Shown in pieces: positions 1 to 13,518 of a stretch of DNA of 64,000 nt (its first letter is position 1; each line of letters opens with the position of its first letter). The position numbers and the translations under genes are program-made. The DNA comes from Muscardinus avellanarius (Eukaryota; Chordata; Mammalia; Rodentia; Gliridae): assembly GCA_963383645.1 (NCBI GenBank), contig OY726569.1, positions 31,845,592 to 31,909,591 of the forward strand, given 5' to 3'. Below the pieces are notes generated by a model. It saw only the letters and a list, made by a program, of their open reading frames with translations, searched no databases and was not told the origin of the DNA.

Positions 1-274
1 CAGGCCCCGTTCCGGAGTTCTGGACTTGAGATCTGCTCAGAATATGTCCATAAGCCCTACTTTTCCCATCTGTGTGTGAGAGCGGGAACACTCAGGAGAG
101 ATTCCAGATTGACGTTTAGTGATGTAAAGTTTCCCCAGAGTTATACAGGATGAGAATCTGGCTTCTATTTTCTTTTCTCTACATAGCAGTTCATAATGAT
201 TCGTCTGTCGCTGGCTGTTAAAGTGGCTGGCAGGCCTGGTGCATGCAAGAAACCAGGGTAACAGAGCCAGGATG

Positions 275-445
275 TCTCAGTTGGTTAAGGACGAGACTTG
301 AGGGCCCAAGCACAGTTTCTGATTCCAGCTCTTGCTTTGGGCAGTCGTTGAATGTCTCTCTGCCCAGTCCTCCCATCTGTAAAATGGAGAGAGGAATACT
401 GATGAACCTCTCAGAGAAGCTGTGAAGCAGAACCCAACTCTGATT
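275..445 (+). repeat. MIR SINE fossil
   Basis: Resembles the MIR core: a cysteine/leucine-rich tract followed by CATCTGTAAAATGGAGAGAG, the well-known 'tctgtaaaatgg' block of MIR. Diverged and without visible target-site duplication, as expected for an element active before the placental radiation. The 60-codon open frame across it is a by-product. Confidence 0.65.
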
Positions 446-1533
446 AACATAGAGGATTTGGGAGATAGAAAGGGCAGTGGAAAAGTTTAAAACCACTTCA
501 GTGTAGGGATCATTTGACATAAATGTGATTAAAATGATTCTAGTTGGCAATCCTGCTGCTGAAAACCTTCAGTATAGTATCATCTGTTTTATGTGACCAG
601 TCTTTCAGGAACTGCCATAGCAATAACTGCCCTGTAGAAATTTTAAAGAAAAAGAGTAGAAATACATCAAACAAACAAACAAACAAAAAATGTGGATACA
701 ATACTCTCAGTGGGCTGCTTGAGGTCATTCTGTAAGTCTTCTTTATGTTTCCCTTGCTCTACATTGCCTAACTCAGAGCCTTGCAAAAGAAACCATCAAT
801 TGAGTGTCATTAATCATGATATGGTTCAAGGCCAAGGGAAGCTATAATGAAAGGTCCCTAGGACTTTAATTTCGAGATGAAGTAGCTAATGGCTTTGATT
901 TGCCTTGTGTTGCTTGGATATGCTTCCTAAGAACCAAACTGTTAAGGGCTTCCATATCCATATTTCTTCTTTCCAAATTCTCTGGGCTTTCTAAATATGC
1001 AATTAGTTGCACAGGTGTAGGGCTTGGGCACATACCCAGTACAATTTCACATTACCCTCAAACTCATCAGAAAGTGGCCTCCTACACCTGTTCAAGCCTG
1101 GGTGGAGTCCTTTTATTCCCAGTTTTATTTTTCTCATTAGATGAAAAATAAGATTTACTTTTGGCAAGATGTGGCTTATATGTTATGACTGGGCTGTAGA
1201 CCTTCTGGTTTTTTTTTTTTTTTAAGAGACGTCTGGTTTATAAGGAGAAGTAATAATTATGAGAGAAAAGTACAGGCTTTTTAAGGAACCCTGCTGTGGT
1301 CTGGAAACACATTACTTAGTACTTTACTATAATGGTTACTGGGGTTGACGGGAAGATCAAAAGCACTGATATCATCCAGAACCTGTGGATATTCAGTCCT
1401 ATCCTCAACTTTAGAATCAAAATTCTCATTCCAACAAGATCCCCAGGCAATTGACTGTACATTAATGGTTTGAGGCACTGGTCTAGGGTATGAGCTTTAG
1501 GATAAGGAATATCCTAATAATAAAAAAACGATT
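446..1533. other. Single-copy AT-rich DNA, no gene seen
   Basis: Contains only short homopolymers (a T run near 1208-1223) and an AAAC run near 672-688. No repeat family, splice-flanked open frame or RNA gene recognised. Confidence 0.5.
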
Positions 1534-1742
1534 GCCGGGTGTGGTGGCGCACGCTTGTAATCCCCGCACTTGGGAGGCTGAGACAGGAGGATCGCACAGG
1601 TTCGAAGCCAGCCTCAGCTACTTAGTGAGGCTCTCAGCAACTCGGTGAGACCCTGTTTCCAAATAAAATATAAAATAGGTCTGGGAGTATAGCCTGGAGG
1701 TAGAAAGCCTCTGGGTTTCACCCCCAGTACCACCACCACCAC

Positions 1743-1782
<40 letters not shown>
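1534..1782 (+). mobile_element. B1-dID dimeric SINE, intermediate subfamily
   Basis: Starts with GCCGGGTGTGGTGGC, the 7SL/B1-type left end with RNA polymerase III A box, followed by GGTTCGAAGCC (B box). The left half keeps the full AGCTACTTAGTGAGG and CGGTGAGACCCTG segments. After an A-rich linker comes the tRNA-like ID half (GTCTGGGAGTATAGCC to CCCCAGTACC). The tail at 1743-1782 is an (AAT)n microsatellite. It shares the GTTTCCAAATAAA linker with the shorter hairpin subfamily but keeps the central segment, so it looks transitional. Confidence 0.85.
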
Positions 1783-3082
1783 TGATTAAAATTTTAGTTA
1801 AAAGTCCATTGCTTTTAGAGTTATCTGTGGTATTGGGTCCCATCTTTATTATTGGGGCATAGTCACATATGGAAAGATTGTCTAGTCTCACCACCCAAGA
1901 AGTCATAGACAGCCAGAAAATTAATGAGGCATAAAGGCTGTCTTTCTTTCTGTGAAGTTGCGAAATTTTTCCTACACACTGCCTGTTTCAGCTTCAATAC
2001 TTGAGGATTCTCCATCTATCCTTTCTCCCATCTTTTTTTAGTTAAACAGGAAGCAAGAGTGGCAAGAGTGTTTCCTCAGCCAGCAATACACCTTTCCATT
2101 TCGCCCGCATCAAACTGACACCTCTCTGAAGAGCCCGGGATAGTTTTCATCATAAATAACCTCAAGTCCCTTAGACTTGTCATAAGAAGAAGGGGAGCGA
2201 GCAGTGCAACTCCCTAACTAGCTTACTTTGGCTCCTGGATGCCAAGGCAGATGTTACAAATGGCACGACATCTCTGCTCAGGGCCGCAGTGTGGAAATTA
2301 CTCAGCAGAGCAGACGCAGGCCTTTCTGTTTTACTGCCAGTTATGAGCTTGTGAATAGCACACCACACTGCCCTGATTAGTGGATGCTTTCACTCCCCCC
2401 TCATAATCACCGGGACTGGAGTGGAATGATAAGGAGAGCTTCCATGATAGAGTTGGTGGAGTGGGGCTGCTCGCCTGTTCTCTCCTCTTTTTTTGTGCTT
2501 CTCTTAATACAGGCAACCCTGTGAAGCACAATTTTTCTTCGTTTTGACCAACTCACCTGAGCCATCAACAGCCCCATATTTCCCATATAGTTCCCTTATC
2601 ACTGTCCTGATTGAGGCTTGAAAACACCCGTGGGAGAGCTTCCGCTTGAGTGCACAGCTGTCGGGTTGTATAATTCCCTGCTGCCTACCAGAAAATTTTG
2701 GTTGTCCTAGTGTATGGTAGTGAATAATAACCTTAATTTTTTTTTTTTTTTAACTAGAGGTCTATCCTCAGCCTTTGCCTAAAATTTCTGAAAATTCCAA
2801 GGGCTTTTTGGCAGTTTGTTAAGAGTCCAGTGAGTGTCATGCAGGGCTTTCTAATGAAGAGCTCATCTGGGCTCCAACTCTGGCCCTTTCTCTTTTGAGC
2901 ACTGAGGGGCAGGGGTGGTGGGTGAGCAGGAAAGGATTTCTATGCTGGAGTTCTTAATGCTCAGGTATGTATAACTCATCTAGACTCATCAATGAATACT
3001 GCAGTATGGAGCTCTGACTCTTAACTTCCTTTGACTTGCTGAAGAACATAGAAGAAACTCTAGTAGCAAAGTTCTGATAAGA
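1783..3082. other. Single-copy DNA, possible conserved block 2040-2720
   Basis: Repeat-free and less AT-rich than its surroundings, with several retained CpGs (for example near 2102, 2284, 2412, 2644, 2661). No convincing exon: short open frames lack paired splice sites. A candidate conserved noncoding segment by texture only; alignment would be needed to decide. Confidence 0.3.
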
Positions 3083-3093
3083 GTGTCAGATGA

Positions 3094-3292
3094 GCCAGGC
3101 GTGGTGGCGCATCCTTGTAATCCCCGCGCTTGGGAGGCGGAGACAGGAGGATAGCACTGGTTCGGAGCCAGCCTCGCTGGCTTAAGAGACCCTGTTTCCA
3201 AATAAAAATATAAAAATAGGTCTGGGAGTGTAGCCCGGACGTAGAAGGGCTTCCAGGAACCCCAGTACCACCAAAAAAAAAAAAAAAAAAAA
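3094..3292 (+). mobile_element. B1-dID SINE, short hairpin subfamily
   Basis: The left half ends abruptly after AGCCAGCCTCGCTGGCT, a near-perfect palindrome, and goes straight to TTAAGAGACCCTGTTTCC, lacking the AGCTACTTAGTGAGG stretch of longer copies. The right half reads GGTCTGGGAGTGTAGCC to CCCAGTACCACC, then an A tail. Flanked by GTGTCAGAT at 3083-3091 and 3294-3302, a target-site duplication. Confidence 0.9.
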
Positions 3293-3302
3293 GGGTGTCA
3301 GA

Positions 3303-4864
3303 TCATATTTAGTAATAGAAAATTTACCCAGTCTGGGTATATATTGAGTTACTTGTTAAATAGTGCTGGGCTATTTCTTTATGACAATACACATCCTTGT
3401 AATGGCAAACACGCATTGGCTACACATGTGATACCCATAGGGTATATATGCAAGTCTCTCTAAAAGCAAGAATAAGACCAGAGTTATTTACATAGTTGAA
3501 GACTCACTTTAGACCTGAGAAGAAATTTGCTTTCATCTTGAATTGTTAACTAGGATCAATTCTGTAGTGGATGTTTAGAGTCCTGTGTTGAGAAGAATAT
3601 TGAAGCAACCTCGGGGCTCAACGGCAGAAAAAGCCATGCTGAACTGCATAGAAGGGAGTGGTGTCATTTGTACTACATGCTTTTTCTATACCATTCATAC
3701 ATATTCCGTGATTCATTACTGTTTGGAAGAAAATGAAATATGCAGTGCTGTGAGAGAGCTAGCTCTGGTTAGCTCATAGGTGCTTTCTTATTTCAAGATA
3801 TAGTGTTTCCTGAATAAACCAAGGCAGCTTGCCTGAACAAATGCTACCAGGCTGTCTTAAATATACTATAGAGTTCAATCAGATTAAGGCATGCTTAGTA
3901 TTAAGAGTATTGTGGGCTTGTTCGGTGTTGTTATTTTTTTTTCTGTTCTTTTTCACTGGGTTTGGTATGGGAGGGCTTAGGCTAAAACTTAGACTAACGT
4001 GCAATTTAAGATCTGTATGGCCATGACCCAGTCTTTCAACTTCTCTGAGCTTTGCCTTTTTCTTTGAAAGTTGATTAAAAAAAAATATTAGGCAAGATGT
4101 GCTGATATAGTCATACTGGGAGTTGCTGGACTTGGGAGACAGGAAAGGGAAACAACAGGATGAAGTTAGCAGGAGTATAACATGGATACTAAATAAATGT
4201 CAGGTAAATTTGAATTAGTCTCTGTATGGAACCGAAACACTTAAACACAAAAATATATGAAAAACCAAACAACTTTAGATATAGGATCGGTGTTAAGTAT
4301 TTGAAAAGAATATGTGCGTTTATGTGTGGGCTGTGCCCCCCCCCATGATGGTAATAAATGCGCATGAACAGTTTACTCTCTAGGCTTCTTGGAGTCACAT
4401 AGAATTTCTGAGCTGGTACGTCTTTTCTCCCAGTGTTATGTGACAAGGCCTCCTCTCCAGCTGATATTGGACAGACATACACATGCACCAGTTTTTCCCA
4501 TGGTTGAACATGCTGGCAATGACTGTTGGTAAATCTCATTGTAAAAGATCAACCATGAAGCAGTAAACTAAGTCCAAAGCATTGGGTTTGGTTAACATTA
4601 CCTGAGCAGATCCACATGAAATAAAATGAAATGCTGGAATTCACAAATGAATGCTTATAAAACAGACATGAACTACATTAAGATAATTAAAAGAGAACCC
4701 TAGTTGGAATAGTCTGGTAGTGTTTATTAAGGCAAACAACCTTCATAACTTTCTATATGCTGTTTCTGCTGGTGGATTGTCTCAAATGTCCTGGGCTTCA
4801 GTCCTTGGGAGACTCTTCTTCTCAGCACATTTGCCCCTTATTTTCAGGAAAGGATCTGGAGGAC
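3303..4864. other. Single-copy DNA, no gene seen
   Basis: Short open frames (for example 3585-3779 and the minus-strand frame 4189-4539) show no recognisable domain and no splice context. A MIR-like trace may lie at 4020-4075 but is too short to call. Confidence 0.4.
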
Positions 4865-5045
4865 AGTGTGGACTTTGCTACTTACCAACTTTGTGAGCTT
4901 GGGCAAGTATTCTAACCCCTCTGGACCTCATATCACTCGTGTGCAAAAGGAAGACACTAATAATATATAATTCACATAAAATGGTGAAGATTCAGTGAAA
5001 TATGTAAAACCCCGAAATGATACACGGCCTGATAAGGTCAGCTTC
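4865..5045 (+). repeat. MIR SINE fossil
   Basis: Contains the MIR core order: CTTACCAACTTTGTGAGCTT, then GGGCAAGTATTCTAACCCC, then a CTGGACCTCATATCAC segment and a purine-rich stretch ending in a TAAAACCC-like region. These match the tRNA-unrelated core of MIR in plus orientation. Confidence 0.75.
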
Positions 5046-5104
5046 TGCCTCTATCATTAACATTTCCATTGGTTTCACTTTTTCACTTCCATGGATGAAC
5101 ACCA

Positions 5105-5310
5105 CATTGGCAGGGTACTTTAGAAGGTCTCAGAGTATGGTCTGCAGACCCTTGATTGTCTCCAAGGCCATTTTGTGTCTGTGAAGTGAAGACTCTTTCC
5201 ATACTAATAATAGGGTGTGTTCCTTCCTTTACTTATGCTGATGACCTTGCCCAGGTGACACAAAAGCCGTGGTGGGAAGACCTGCTGTCACCTTAATACT
5301 GAGTCAACAA
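5105..5310 (+). repeat. Ancient hAT-type DNA transposon fossil
   Basis: The run GGTCTGCAGACCCTTGATTG ... CTGATGACCTTGCCCAGGTG ... AAAGCCGTGGTGGGAAGACC resembles the internal region of a widespread mammalian hAT (Charlie/Tip100-like) element. Terminal inverted repeats are not clear. Family assignment is from memory of the pattern. Confidence 0.45.
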
Positions 5311-5540
5311 AGTTATTATATTCTTCACTACTACACACTCAGTTGAGAATTAGTGTCATAATTTTAAATGAATTAGAAGGAAGTATTTCCTTGAATTCTC
5401 AGTATTAATTTCTGATAGGGTAAATAGTGATAGACATAACCCACATGAACAAAATCACTTTGGTATATTCTCGGTGATTTTAAGAATAAAAAGAGAGTCT
5501 GAGAAATAGAAATTTCGAAACTATTGGGCTCATTTTCTAG

Positions 5541-5700
5541 GTCAGTGTTTCTCAAAATGTTCTTTAGCAACCTTTATCATAAACATCAGGATTCTTTCTA
5601 AAGTTTTAATCTTCCCAGCCATGATCTACTAGACCCAAACTGCCAGGTGGGGGCAGTAAATCTAAATTTCAAATAAGCTCTTGCTGGTTGAATCTCATGC
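5541..5700 (+). repeat. MER5A-like hAT element
   Basis: Begins with CAGTGTTTCTCAAAATGTTC, matching the MER5 terminal motif 'cagtggttctcaaact', and continues through an ATCAGGATT segment and a TAAATCTAAATTTCAAATAA segment in the MER5A order. Nonautonomous, with no coding capacity. Confidence 0.65.
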
Positions 5701-6145
5701 ATAATAAAGTACAACCAACAGCTTATACTATAAATAAAATAACCTCCCTACTGTCCAAGATATGCAAATTAATTTTAAAAATGATTACATCTTTTTGTGG
5801 GTACTCTCTCAATGTCTACTTTGTAACCCCATTTTCTTCCCATAGGTAAATAGTACTTTTTGTACTATTGCACCAGAAATCTAATGCCTTTCATCTAAAA
5901 GCTAGATTCTTCTAATCTTCTTTCCTTCCCTCAAGTACATGAATAAACCCTCAATATATGTCACACGTACAGCTGTGTCTATGACTACTCTCAGAGGGAG
6001 ACATGGGGTTGGGGAGGGAAGAGAGAGATGCAAGAAAATCTGATAAAGAATTTATGATACTGATTTTACTTGGATATGCCGACCAAATTATTGACAGGGC
6101 CCTGGAGTAGGAATCCAATCACTCTTAATAAGAATATCTGGGTTT
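5701..6145. other. Single-copy AT-rich DNA, nothing recognised
   Basis: No repeat, open frame of note or regulatory pattern that I can name. Confidence 0.4.
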
Positions 6146-6149
6146 CTCT

Positions 6150-6345
6150 CTTTATACAAAATTATATTGTGGTAAAATATGCTTTAAAATTACCATTTTA
6201 ACCACATGTAGTTTTCTGTGCAACCATCACATCACCACCATCCATATCCCAATCTCTTCACCTTCCCCAGCTGAAACTTTGTACCCATTAAACACTCATT
6301 CTCCCTTTTCTTTTTCTTCTAGGCCCTGGATAATCACTGTTAAGT
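6150..6345 (-). repeat. Ancient L1-type interspersed repeat fragment
   Basis: Contains the familiar order TTACCATTTTAACCACATGT, GTGCAACCATCACATCACCA and GAAACTTTGTACCCATTAAA, a highly repeated old mammalian sequence that I associate with L1M-class elements. Orientation is the less certain part of the call. Confidence 0.5.
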
Positions 6346-9299
6346 TTCTATTCTGTCCATCACTTATTCTGCAGCAGGGTTTGTACCAGGTGGTAGTTGG
6401 GTAATTCTGCTTGAGTAGACCTGCATCCAAGTGTACACATGCATGGAGACTCTTTGGCATGGTAGGCACACAGTTCTACTCATAGAAGCAGAGAGGAGTT
6501 CAATAAAATTCCTTGTTATATACACTAGACAAATAACTTTGAAACCCAAGATTTTTAATTGTCCAAAGGCAATATGAATTATATGTTTGAATGGACCAGT
6601 TCATTATTATATTTTTGATCTTCACTGGAGAGAACTGTATTTTGGATTCCTCAGAAAATTATAAGTCACAATTATAAACTCAGATACAGAAGAAATCTCA
6701 AAGGCTAGCCATTTTAATTACCGATCTGATACTTGGATCTAACAGTGGAGAACTCTATACATATAAAAACAGAACATTTAATCTTTGGGCTGCCTAAATT
6801 GCTAAAAATAGTATATGATTTAAAAATGTGGCCTCTATAACTTTAAAACATCAGTCTCAAACTCATCTCTTAGGAAATAGCAAAAAGAGCTCTCATGTTT
6901 TTTCTTAGTCTTCCTTCTCTAGGATAAACATTACTAGTCCCAGAAGGTATTCACCAGAGAAAGATTTAATTTCTTCAGCACTCTGCTCACCTTTCTGGAA
7001 TTAACTCCAGAGTTCTTAGTCTCTTCCCCAGAAACAACTATATCAAGAGGTCAAGTTGATTTTTTTTTTTTTAAGGTAAGATAGCTGAGCTTATCAAAGA
7101 CCGTCTGAACAGCTAGGTTGCAGCCAAACAGCACATCTGTTATTCAGAATTCCAAAATTGCAGTATAGGAAGGCCATGTCTGCTGTTTTATCAAAAAAAT
7201 ACATGGCATATTCATATTGATATTATTGTTATAAAAATCTATAAAAATAATATTCTCATCTTTTCTAAGCTGTTCTTTAACAACTATTTCTATTTTTTCT
7301 AACCTAAGATAAGCCACATATATTTCTAATAAACTTAATTTTGTTGGCGTTAACCACTGTCCCAAGATGTTAATATCTTTCTGGAAGCTGATTCTATTTT
7401 ACAATACATGTTCTATTCCTTAGAGCATCTGCCTTCTGAAAATTTGATAACTGTTCATTTGATATTCTCATCCAAGGACAGGACTACAGAGGACAGAATC
7501 CATTGATATTTTGTAGATACTTCCTTCCAGATTAGTAGGGATTTGTAGAATCTGTATACCTAAGATTCAATCAGCTAGACTTTGTTTCTCCATTTCATCT
7601 CTAAGTTATCAGAGACACTGTCACACATTCCTAGTGAGGCCATCTGAATGTTAATTCTGGGTTTCATTTACCCTTAGTACATTAGCAGAAATTTTAAATG
7701 TATTACCTCTCAGGAACAGAGTAAGCATCTGTGAGATAAGGTCAATCAGATGCTTTCAATCCCTTGGAAGAAAAAGGACTGTATTCCTATGATTATCAAT
7801 AATAACAAAATAATTGACTGAAGAGTTTTAATCCTTCTGCAACCATTCTCATTCAATGGGTAAATGACTACATAGATAAGGAAGTGTAAGCTAATACAAC
7901 CCTGAAACTCTTGTGACCAATGGATTGAAAACTTGAGCTTTTTGTTTCTCTTAAGATCAAGGACGTTCCTTTTTTAGCAAAAAAAAAAAAAAAAAGGGAG
8001 CTGTGGAGCATCACCAGCTCTTCATTATTTTCTCATTTGCTCTTCACTCATCCTTTACATAAACACAGGTCAATTATTGCCAATATGTTTATGAAGGTGA
8101 AAAAAGCAGACAATTTTGGGTGAAAGTCTGATTTTCCAGCTCAAGCAAATCTTCTTTTATGACCAGGAAAGTGGGCCTTCCAGTAGTGAGCCCAACAGAC
8201 CCTTTAGCTGCTGGAGTGTGCTTTGGATTTGAAGGTTGAAGTTCCTATGCATTTTCTCCTGGTCCACTTAACTGTTATATCTAAACTTGATAAAAATGAC
8301 CTTACGATGGCAGTCATTTCCTTGAAAATATTAGAAAGTGCCAGAAAGCAGCTGAGAATAGTAGTAAGGCAAGCACTTGATGGTTGGACTATCAGAAAGA
8401 CTTTGCGTTGGGGGGTGTAGGAAGGTAGTTTTGCTGTACAGAATCTGACTCAATTACAAACAAACTCTCCCCTTCCAGGTCCAGGAGCCCACAAGCCCCT
8501 TCACACCAGACTAAAGATGCCAGGAAAAATCAATAAGCTATTGAATTGGGTTCTCTAGGGGAGAACACAGTGTATTTTGTAATTTCAAAATAGCTCTTTT
8601 ATTAGAGAGCTGAAGAGGGTATAGCAGACATTACATTTCTATGAAATATAAGTCAGGCAACATTCAAATCTGTTTTAAAATTAATAGAGTTTCAATCTTT
8701 TTTTTATTTTGGCAATAGATTGAATTGTGATGCCTGCTAACTCTATCTTTATTCTGATTTAGTAAGCATTTATTAAAAACAGTTTTATGTTTCTCTAACT
8801 GTGTCACTGAAACCTCTCTCTGTCCTCCGGACACTAAATTAAGTATAAAATGGTTTGCAGCAAAGAAAAATAAATAGATTCTTAATTTTCCTGAGAAACA
8901 TACATATGCACACAAAAAATAAATAAATGTTATAGTGTTGGGCATTGGGAGTGAGGAAAGATGGTATGTGTGTAGGTTTAGTTATCAAAATCCAAAGCAT
9001 ATAGGCTGACAGCTTTTGAAATACATAAACTGTTTCTCTCTCTCCTGTTTCCATAGCAACAGAGTGCACAAAGCCTTAGTTTTTGCACATAGAGAAAAAA
9101 AAATTGGGAATGGAGTCTGGAATTGTCTGGAACAAAAGAAGAATGAAGAAAATGGAAAATTAAACATCTATAGTTTCCAAGAAACTCATACTTATTTAAG
9201 GCCCTTTTATGTTTCTATTCAAAATATGTATTTGAATGGATGTTAGGGTAGTTTTGAAGAGTCTGAATAGAACCTGAAAGGTTAGCATTTTTTTTCTTC
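6346..9299. other. Gene-free, SINE-free stretch
   Basis: About 3 kb with no recent SINE. Short open frames on both strands (7144-7365, 8223-8420, 8664-9246) have low-complexity or unrecognisable products. Poly-T at 7062-7073 and poly-A at 7979-7995 are simple homopolymers. Confidence 0.4.
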
Positions 9300-12200
9300 T
9301 TCCACCAGTCACAGGGGAGTCCAGGCAAATGATCCATGGCCACCTCTGTCCTGGGAAGTCTCACTATGGTGCGGTCCTTCAGGGCACATCCCCTGGTGCT
9401 TTCTTGATCAGCTATTGTCTCTTCACCACACTGAGGCTGATTGTTAAGATCTCTGCATTTTCTGTGTTCTCCTTGAGTTCACTTTAAAGGGCCAGTGATG
9501 ATGTCCTCAGTTTGACAAGTAATGGGAGAATGTGATACCTTCTTCAAGGGAGAATGTCAGGAATGTGTCATACTCATAAAGATTCAAGCAGCCGCAACCC
9601 TAGGCATGTCCTTCACTTGAGCTCTCTGGCTGGGCAAGGGTTTGAAGGGCCACACTGACCTTGAATGAGTAGGTCTCATTCACGGCCACATAATTTATGT
9701 GTATCTGTGCAGAGGATTTCCTTTCCTTCATGTGAGTTCTTAATGTCCCTGAGTTTGCCTTAAATTTCACCTCCCACAGGGATTGATGCATATATGGAAA
9801 CCTTTAGCCAATGCATTAAATATTTTATGAAACACCCCTTTCAACAGATACAAGAAAAAAAAGAGAGTGCAATTCAATGAGTGTACTCTTTCTATAATAC
9901 AAATCAGAGTTTGTACTTTGTTTTCTGTTTTACTTTAAATGGAGGAAGGAAAATGTAATGACTCTCTATAGGAAGCCTAGGTGATATTACATGGAAGGGA
10001 GCATTGCCAGCTCCTGTCATCTCTGCATAATCTGGGGGTCCTGAAGTGACATTCTTCATATGCTCTCTACGGTTACTTGACGGTTGTTTTCTGTAGAGAC
10101 AAATGTACATTCCTATGTTCCCTCAGCAGCCCCTAGATGATCAATACTATCTATTGTGACCTGTCCAGTTGGAGACAAGTTCTGGATGTAAGCAGAATTA
10201 TCAAGGCCAGGTATCTGAATTGGTTTTACTTGAGTAATCCTGGAGCAAGAAGCTAATTGCTGGTCTTCCCTAGGGGAAAAATGCATATAGTAGTGCAAGC
10301 AAAAAGTTTAACAAATCCTACTCTGGATCTTGGCATTTGGTACAGAACTCTCAAAGGGATTGTTCTAAATGCAGGACATGCCCTAAATATATAATGACGT
10401 GATGGACTGGATTAAATCAGATGAAGCCATTACTGTCTATTTGTAAATAATAGACCTTTTAAGGGAGCATATGATTGAAAACATATTTAACCAGTAGACT
10501 ACAACAGCTCCTAAGGGGCTTTTTTGGTTTGACTCAGAAAATAAATAAAACATGTTTTTTTTTTAATTGCCAAAACATATATTGATCTGCTAATCCTCAA
10601 GGAAAATTACTGGGCTAAGAAAAAATGTGTTTAAAAATAAAGACAAAAAAGTAATCAACATTAAAAATGCTTTTTAGTTGACAACTTTTAGGGAAAGGAG
10701 CATTAAACGTTTTCAACTTTTATAAATAACTGAAGATTTGATATCTTTGGACTTGCCAAATAGATTTTTGGAGAGATGAGAGCTACCTACGGTGCTTAGT
10801 TTGTCCTTCAATAGTAAATGTCCTGTCTATAACACTTTTTGCTGTTTCTCTTCTCATAAGTTAATAGGAGTTGAAAGAGAGCTCATCTTTTTTTTTAAAA
10901 AAAAAAAACTAAACTCTTTCTTTTCAATTCTTGAAATCATGCTTTATATCCTCTACCAAAAGTGATACCAAAAGACTCCTCCATGTGAGAAGGTGTAGAA
11001 CAGCTGCACACCCAGCCCTCATTCTTCAAGACTCTTAGGCAGAACTCAGAGGCCAGTCAACTTGGTTGTGGGGGAGTCTCACAGACTATCAGTGGCCTGT
11101 GACTGGCTCTGTTAACCCCAGGTCAAAATGCCAGGCCTGCTCTGTGAGGAGGGGAAGAATCTGAAATTCTTTTGACTTTGACTTGGTCCAGCGCCCACCT
11201 GGTTCATAATGGACTTGAGTGACAGCTATCTCATTTCAGAATGTATGAATGGTGCCTCTCCTCCCTTCAGTGAATCTGCTGTTTAAAAATTTCCCCCATC
11301 TTTTAGCTCTCCAGTCATAATTTTCAAAATCTCCTCTGACTTTTCTTTGTGTTCTTTGGTGATTTCTAAATCATCTGTCCCCAGGCCCACATCATTCTTT
11401 CCTTGTCATCACATGCTCATTGCTTCCCTTCTTCTCTTCTCCCACACTCGTGTTAACCTCTCTCACTGTCCTGTGCAGTGGCTAGAGCTTGCTTATGCTG
11501 AAAGTCCAGAAGCCATTACAGTGCTGTGGCTTCCTTTGCTTGGAGGTCAGATAGGAAACCAAGAAATTATGTTAACATGTCTTGCTGACTTTTGCCATTG
11601 ATATATCATTTGCCTATCAGGTTTTTTTTAAGTAATTTTCTTCCTTCTGTATTCCTGTTTCAGTAGTGGGAGCCAAAAACTGGAAGGGCAGAGAAAGAAT
11701 ATAGCAATTAATCTTCACCCTGCCCTATCAAGAGCACAACTCCATCAACTGGAGGGGGTGGATTTTTGTCTTTCTTTTGTTTTTATGGACTCCCCTTGCA
11801 CAGTGGCCTTTTCTACTTCTGCCATTATGATTTTGTGGGGAGTGGGAAATTTTAAAAAATAGGAGAAAATTTAAACAAGGCATTATATACCCTCGTGGAA
11901 CATTAGAAATTCCCCTTCTCATATCTTGAGCTAGAACTGGCAGCCTTGTCTTGGAGCTATATGTTCTTGCTCATGGCCACTTCTAGGGTTCAGGCTACAT
12001 TGCTTTCAGGGTAGCAGATACTAGAGGAGAAAAATAGTAAATGTATCACCATTTGATGGTACTTCAAATACATAACTTTCTCCTCAATTATCCTGCTACT
12101 ATTTTCTTTTCAGAGTTCTCAAAAAGCTACTACATGCCTTCTGTTTCTGTTCAGATTTTATGGTAACAGGTAGTGTGAGAGAAGAGGTGTTATACACGAT

Positions 12201-12790
12201 TCCTCCATCTTTGGCAGAAGCTAGACTCCATCATTTCCTAAACATAAAGAAATCCCCAAACATGGCTACCTTGTATAACTTCATGGAGAAGCAATTTCCT
12301 GCTTCTTATAACAGCACATCAACTGCGTGATGAATGGCTCCCCCAGGAATTGGGCGGTAGACAATTCACAACACCACACAGGGGAAATCTCTAACTACTG
12401 TCCGTACTGTCTTCTCCTCCTTCACATATCTTCCCTCAATGAGCCACATAATTGTTAACTTTTTTATATACCCGAGTGTCAGATGTATTAGGTCTAATTC
12501 TATCCCCTCATTGAACTCAAGTCCCACGTTTTCAATCAGTTGATGCATATTTCTGTCTGGATGCCTCACTATTGCATTTGCCTAAACACATGAAGACAAA
12601 TCTTATCATCTTACCATCATAGCTCTTCCTAGCCTATTTCTGTCTGGAGCATAATCATTCTGTTTTGTTCACATTATTGAAAATCAGCTTTGTCTCTTTT
12701 TTGCCCCTGGGTTCCATACACAGCACTGAAAAAAAAAAAAAAGATTAAGTGAGAATGTGCATGTTATTAAGATTAAGTGAGGGGCATTTT
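9300..12790. other. Single-copy DNA with short minus-strand open frames
   Basis: Minus-strand frames at 9600-9791, 9904-10110 and 10113-10298 lie close together but are in different frames with intervening stops, and none resembles a known family. They could be traces of a decayed retrocopy or chance. Around 12530-12640 there is a weak resemblance to an old LINE. No gene supported. Confidence 0.35.
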
Positions 12791-12792
12791 AC

Positions 12793-12929
12793 TTCCAAGT
12801 TACATCCCCAGCCCTATTTTTTTTATTCTTTATTTTGACACAGGGTCTTCCAGAGTTGCAAAGGGCCTCACTAAGTAGTAGCTGAGGCTGTCCACAAATC
12901 ATGATCCTCCTGTCTCAGCCTCCCAAATG
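12793..12929 (-). mobile_element. B1-dID SINE, 5'-truncated
   Basis: On the plus strand it reads CCCCAGCCC, an A/T linker, CACTAAGTAGTAGCTGAGGC, then CCTCCTGTCTCAGCCTCCCA, the reverse complement of the longer B1-dID form. The first part of the B1 half and most of the ID tail are missing or diverged. Confidence 0.7.
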
Positions 12930-13518
12930 TGAATTTTTTAATCTGCCTCTTTAATTCAGTTCTCCTGACTACAAAGTGTAAGTCCTTAATATTCCAAGTT
13001 GAGATAACAGTATTAGACATTACTATTGATATTAATGTTGCTACTTCTGCTCCCTGTAGCCATGCTGCTATGATTAGCAGCAGCACTCATTGGGCATCTG
13101 TTACAACTCCCTGCACACACCCTGAGTGTATGTCCTGACCTCAGTCTTTGAAGGTAGAATTTGATAGTCTCAATTCACAAATGAGCAAAGCATGATTCCA
13201 CTTATAGCTGTCCAGTGCATGGACCGCATAAATCTGCCTAGCTATGTGGAAAGAAAGACAAAAACTAAGTCAGGGTTACACTCATCATGTGTTGTACAAC
13301 TTACTGAGACCTGGAAATAGTTTCTTCTGCACAGATATGTTGTCTGCTTCCCAAGCAGTGTAGTGTGGTTATGGACCCCATCTTCCCATAGGAGTTCCTC
13401 TTCTAATTCACACAAAAGTTTGTATTGCTGATAGATAATTTATTTAAAAAGGCAAGAGGAATGCTTTTGAATTCCCCCCATTTCTTTATGGTACTGGTTG
13501 ATGGAACTTAGTAGCCTG

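Noticed and set aside
9600..10298. Three adjacent minus-strand frames that at first looked like a decayed retrocopy
   Set aside because: They are in different frames with stops between them, lack a poly-A tail or target-site duplication, and resemble no family I know.
11180..11330. Possible acceptor (TCTCATTTCAG) near 11240 with a following segment
   Set aside because: No open frame of useful length and no matching donor downstream.
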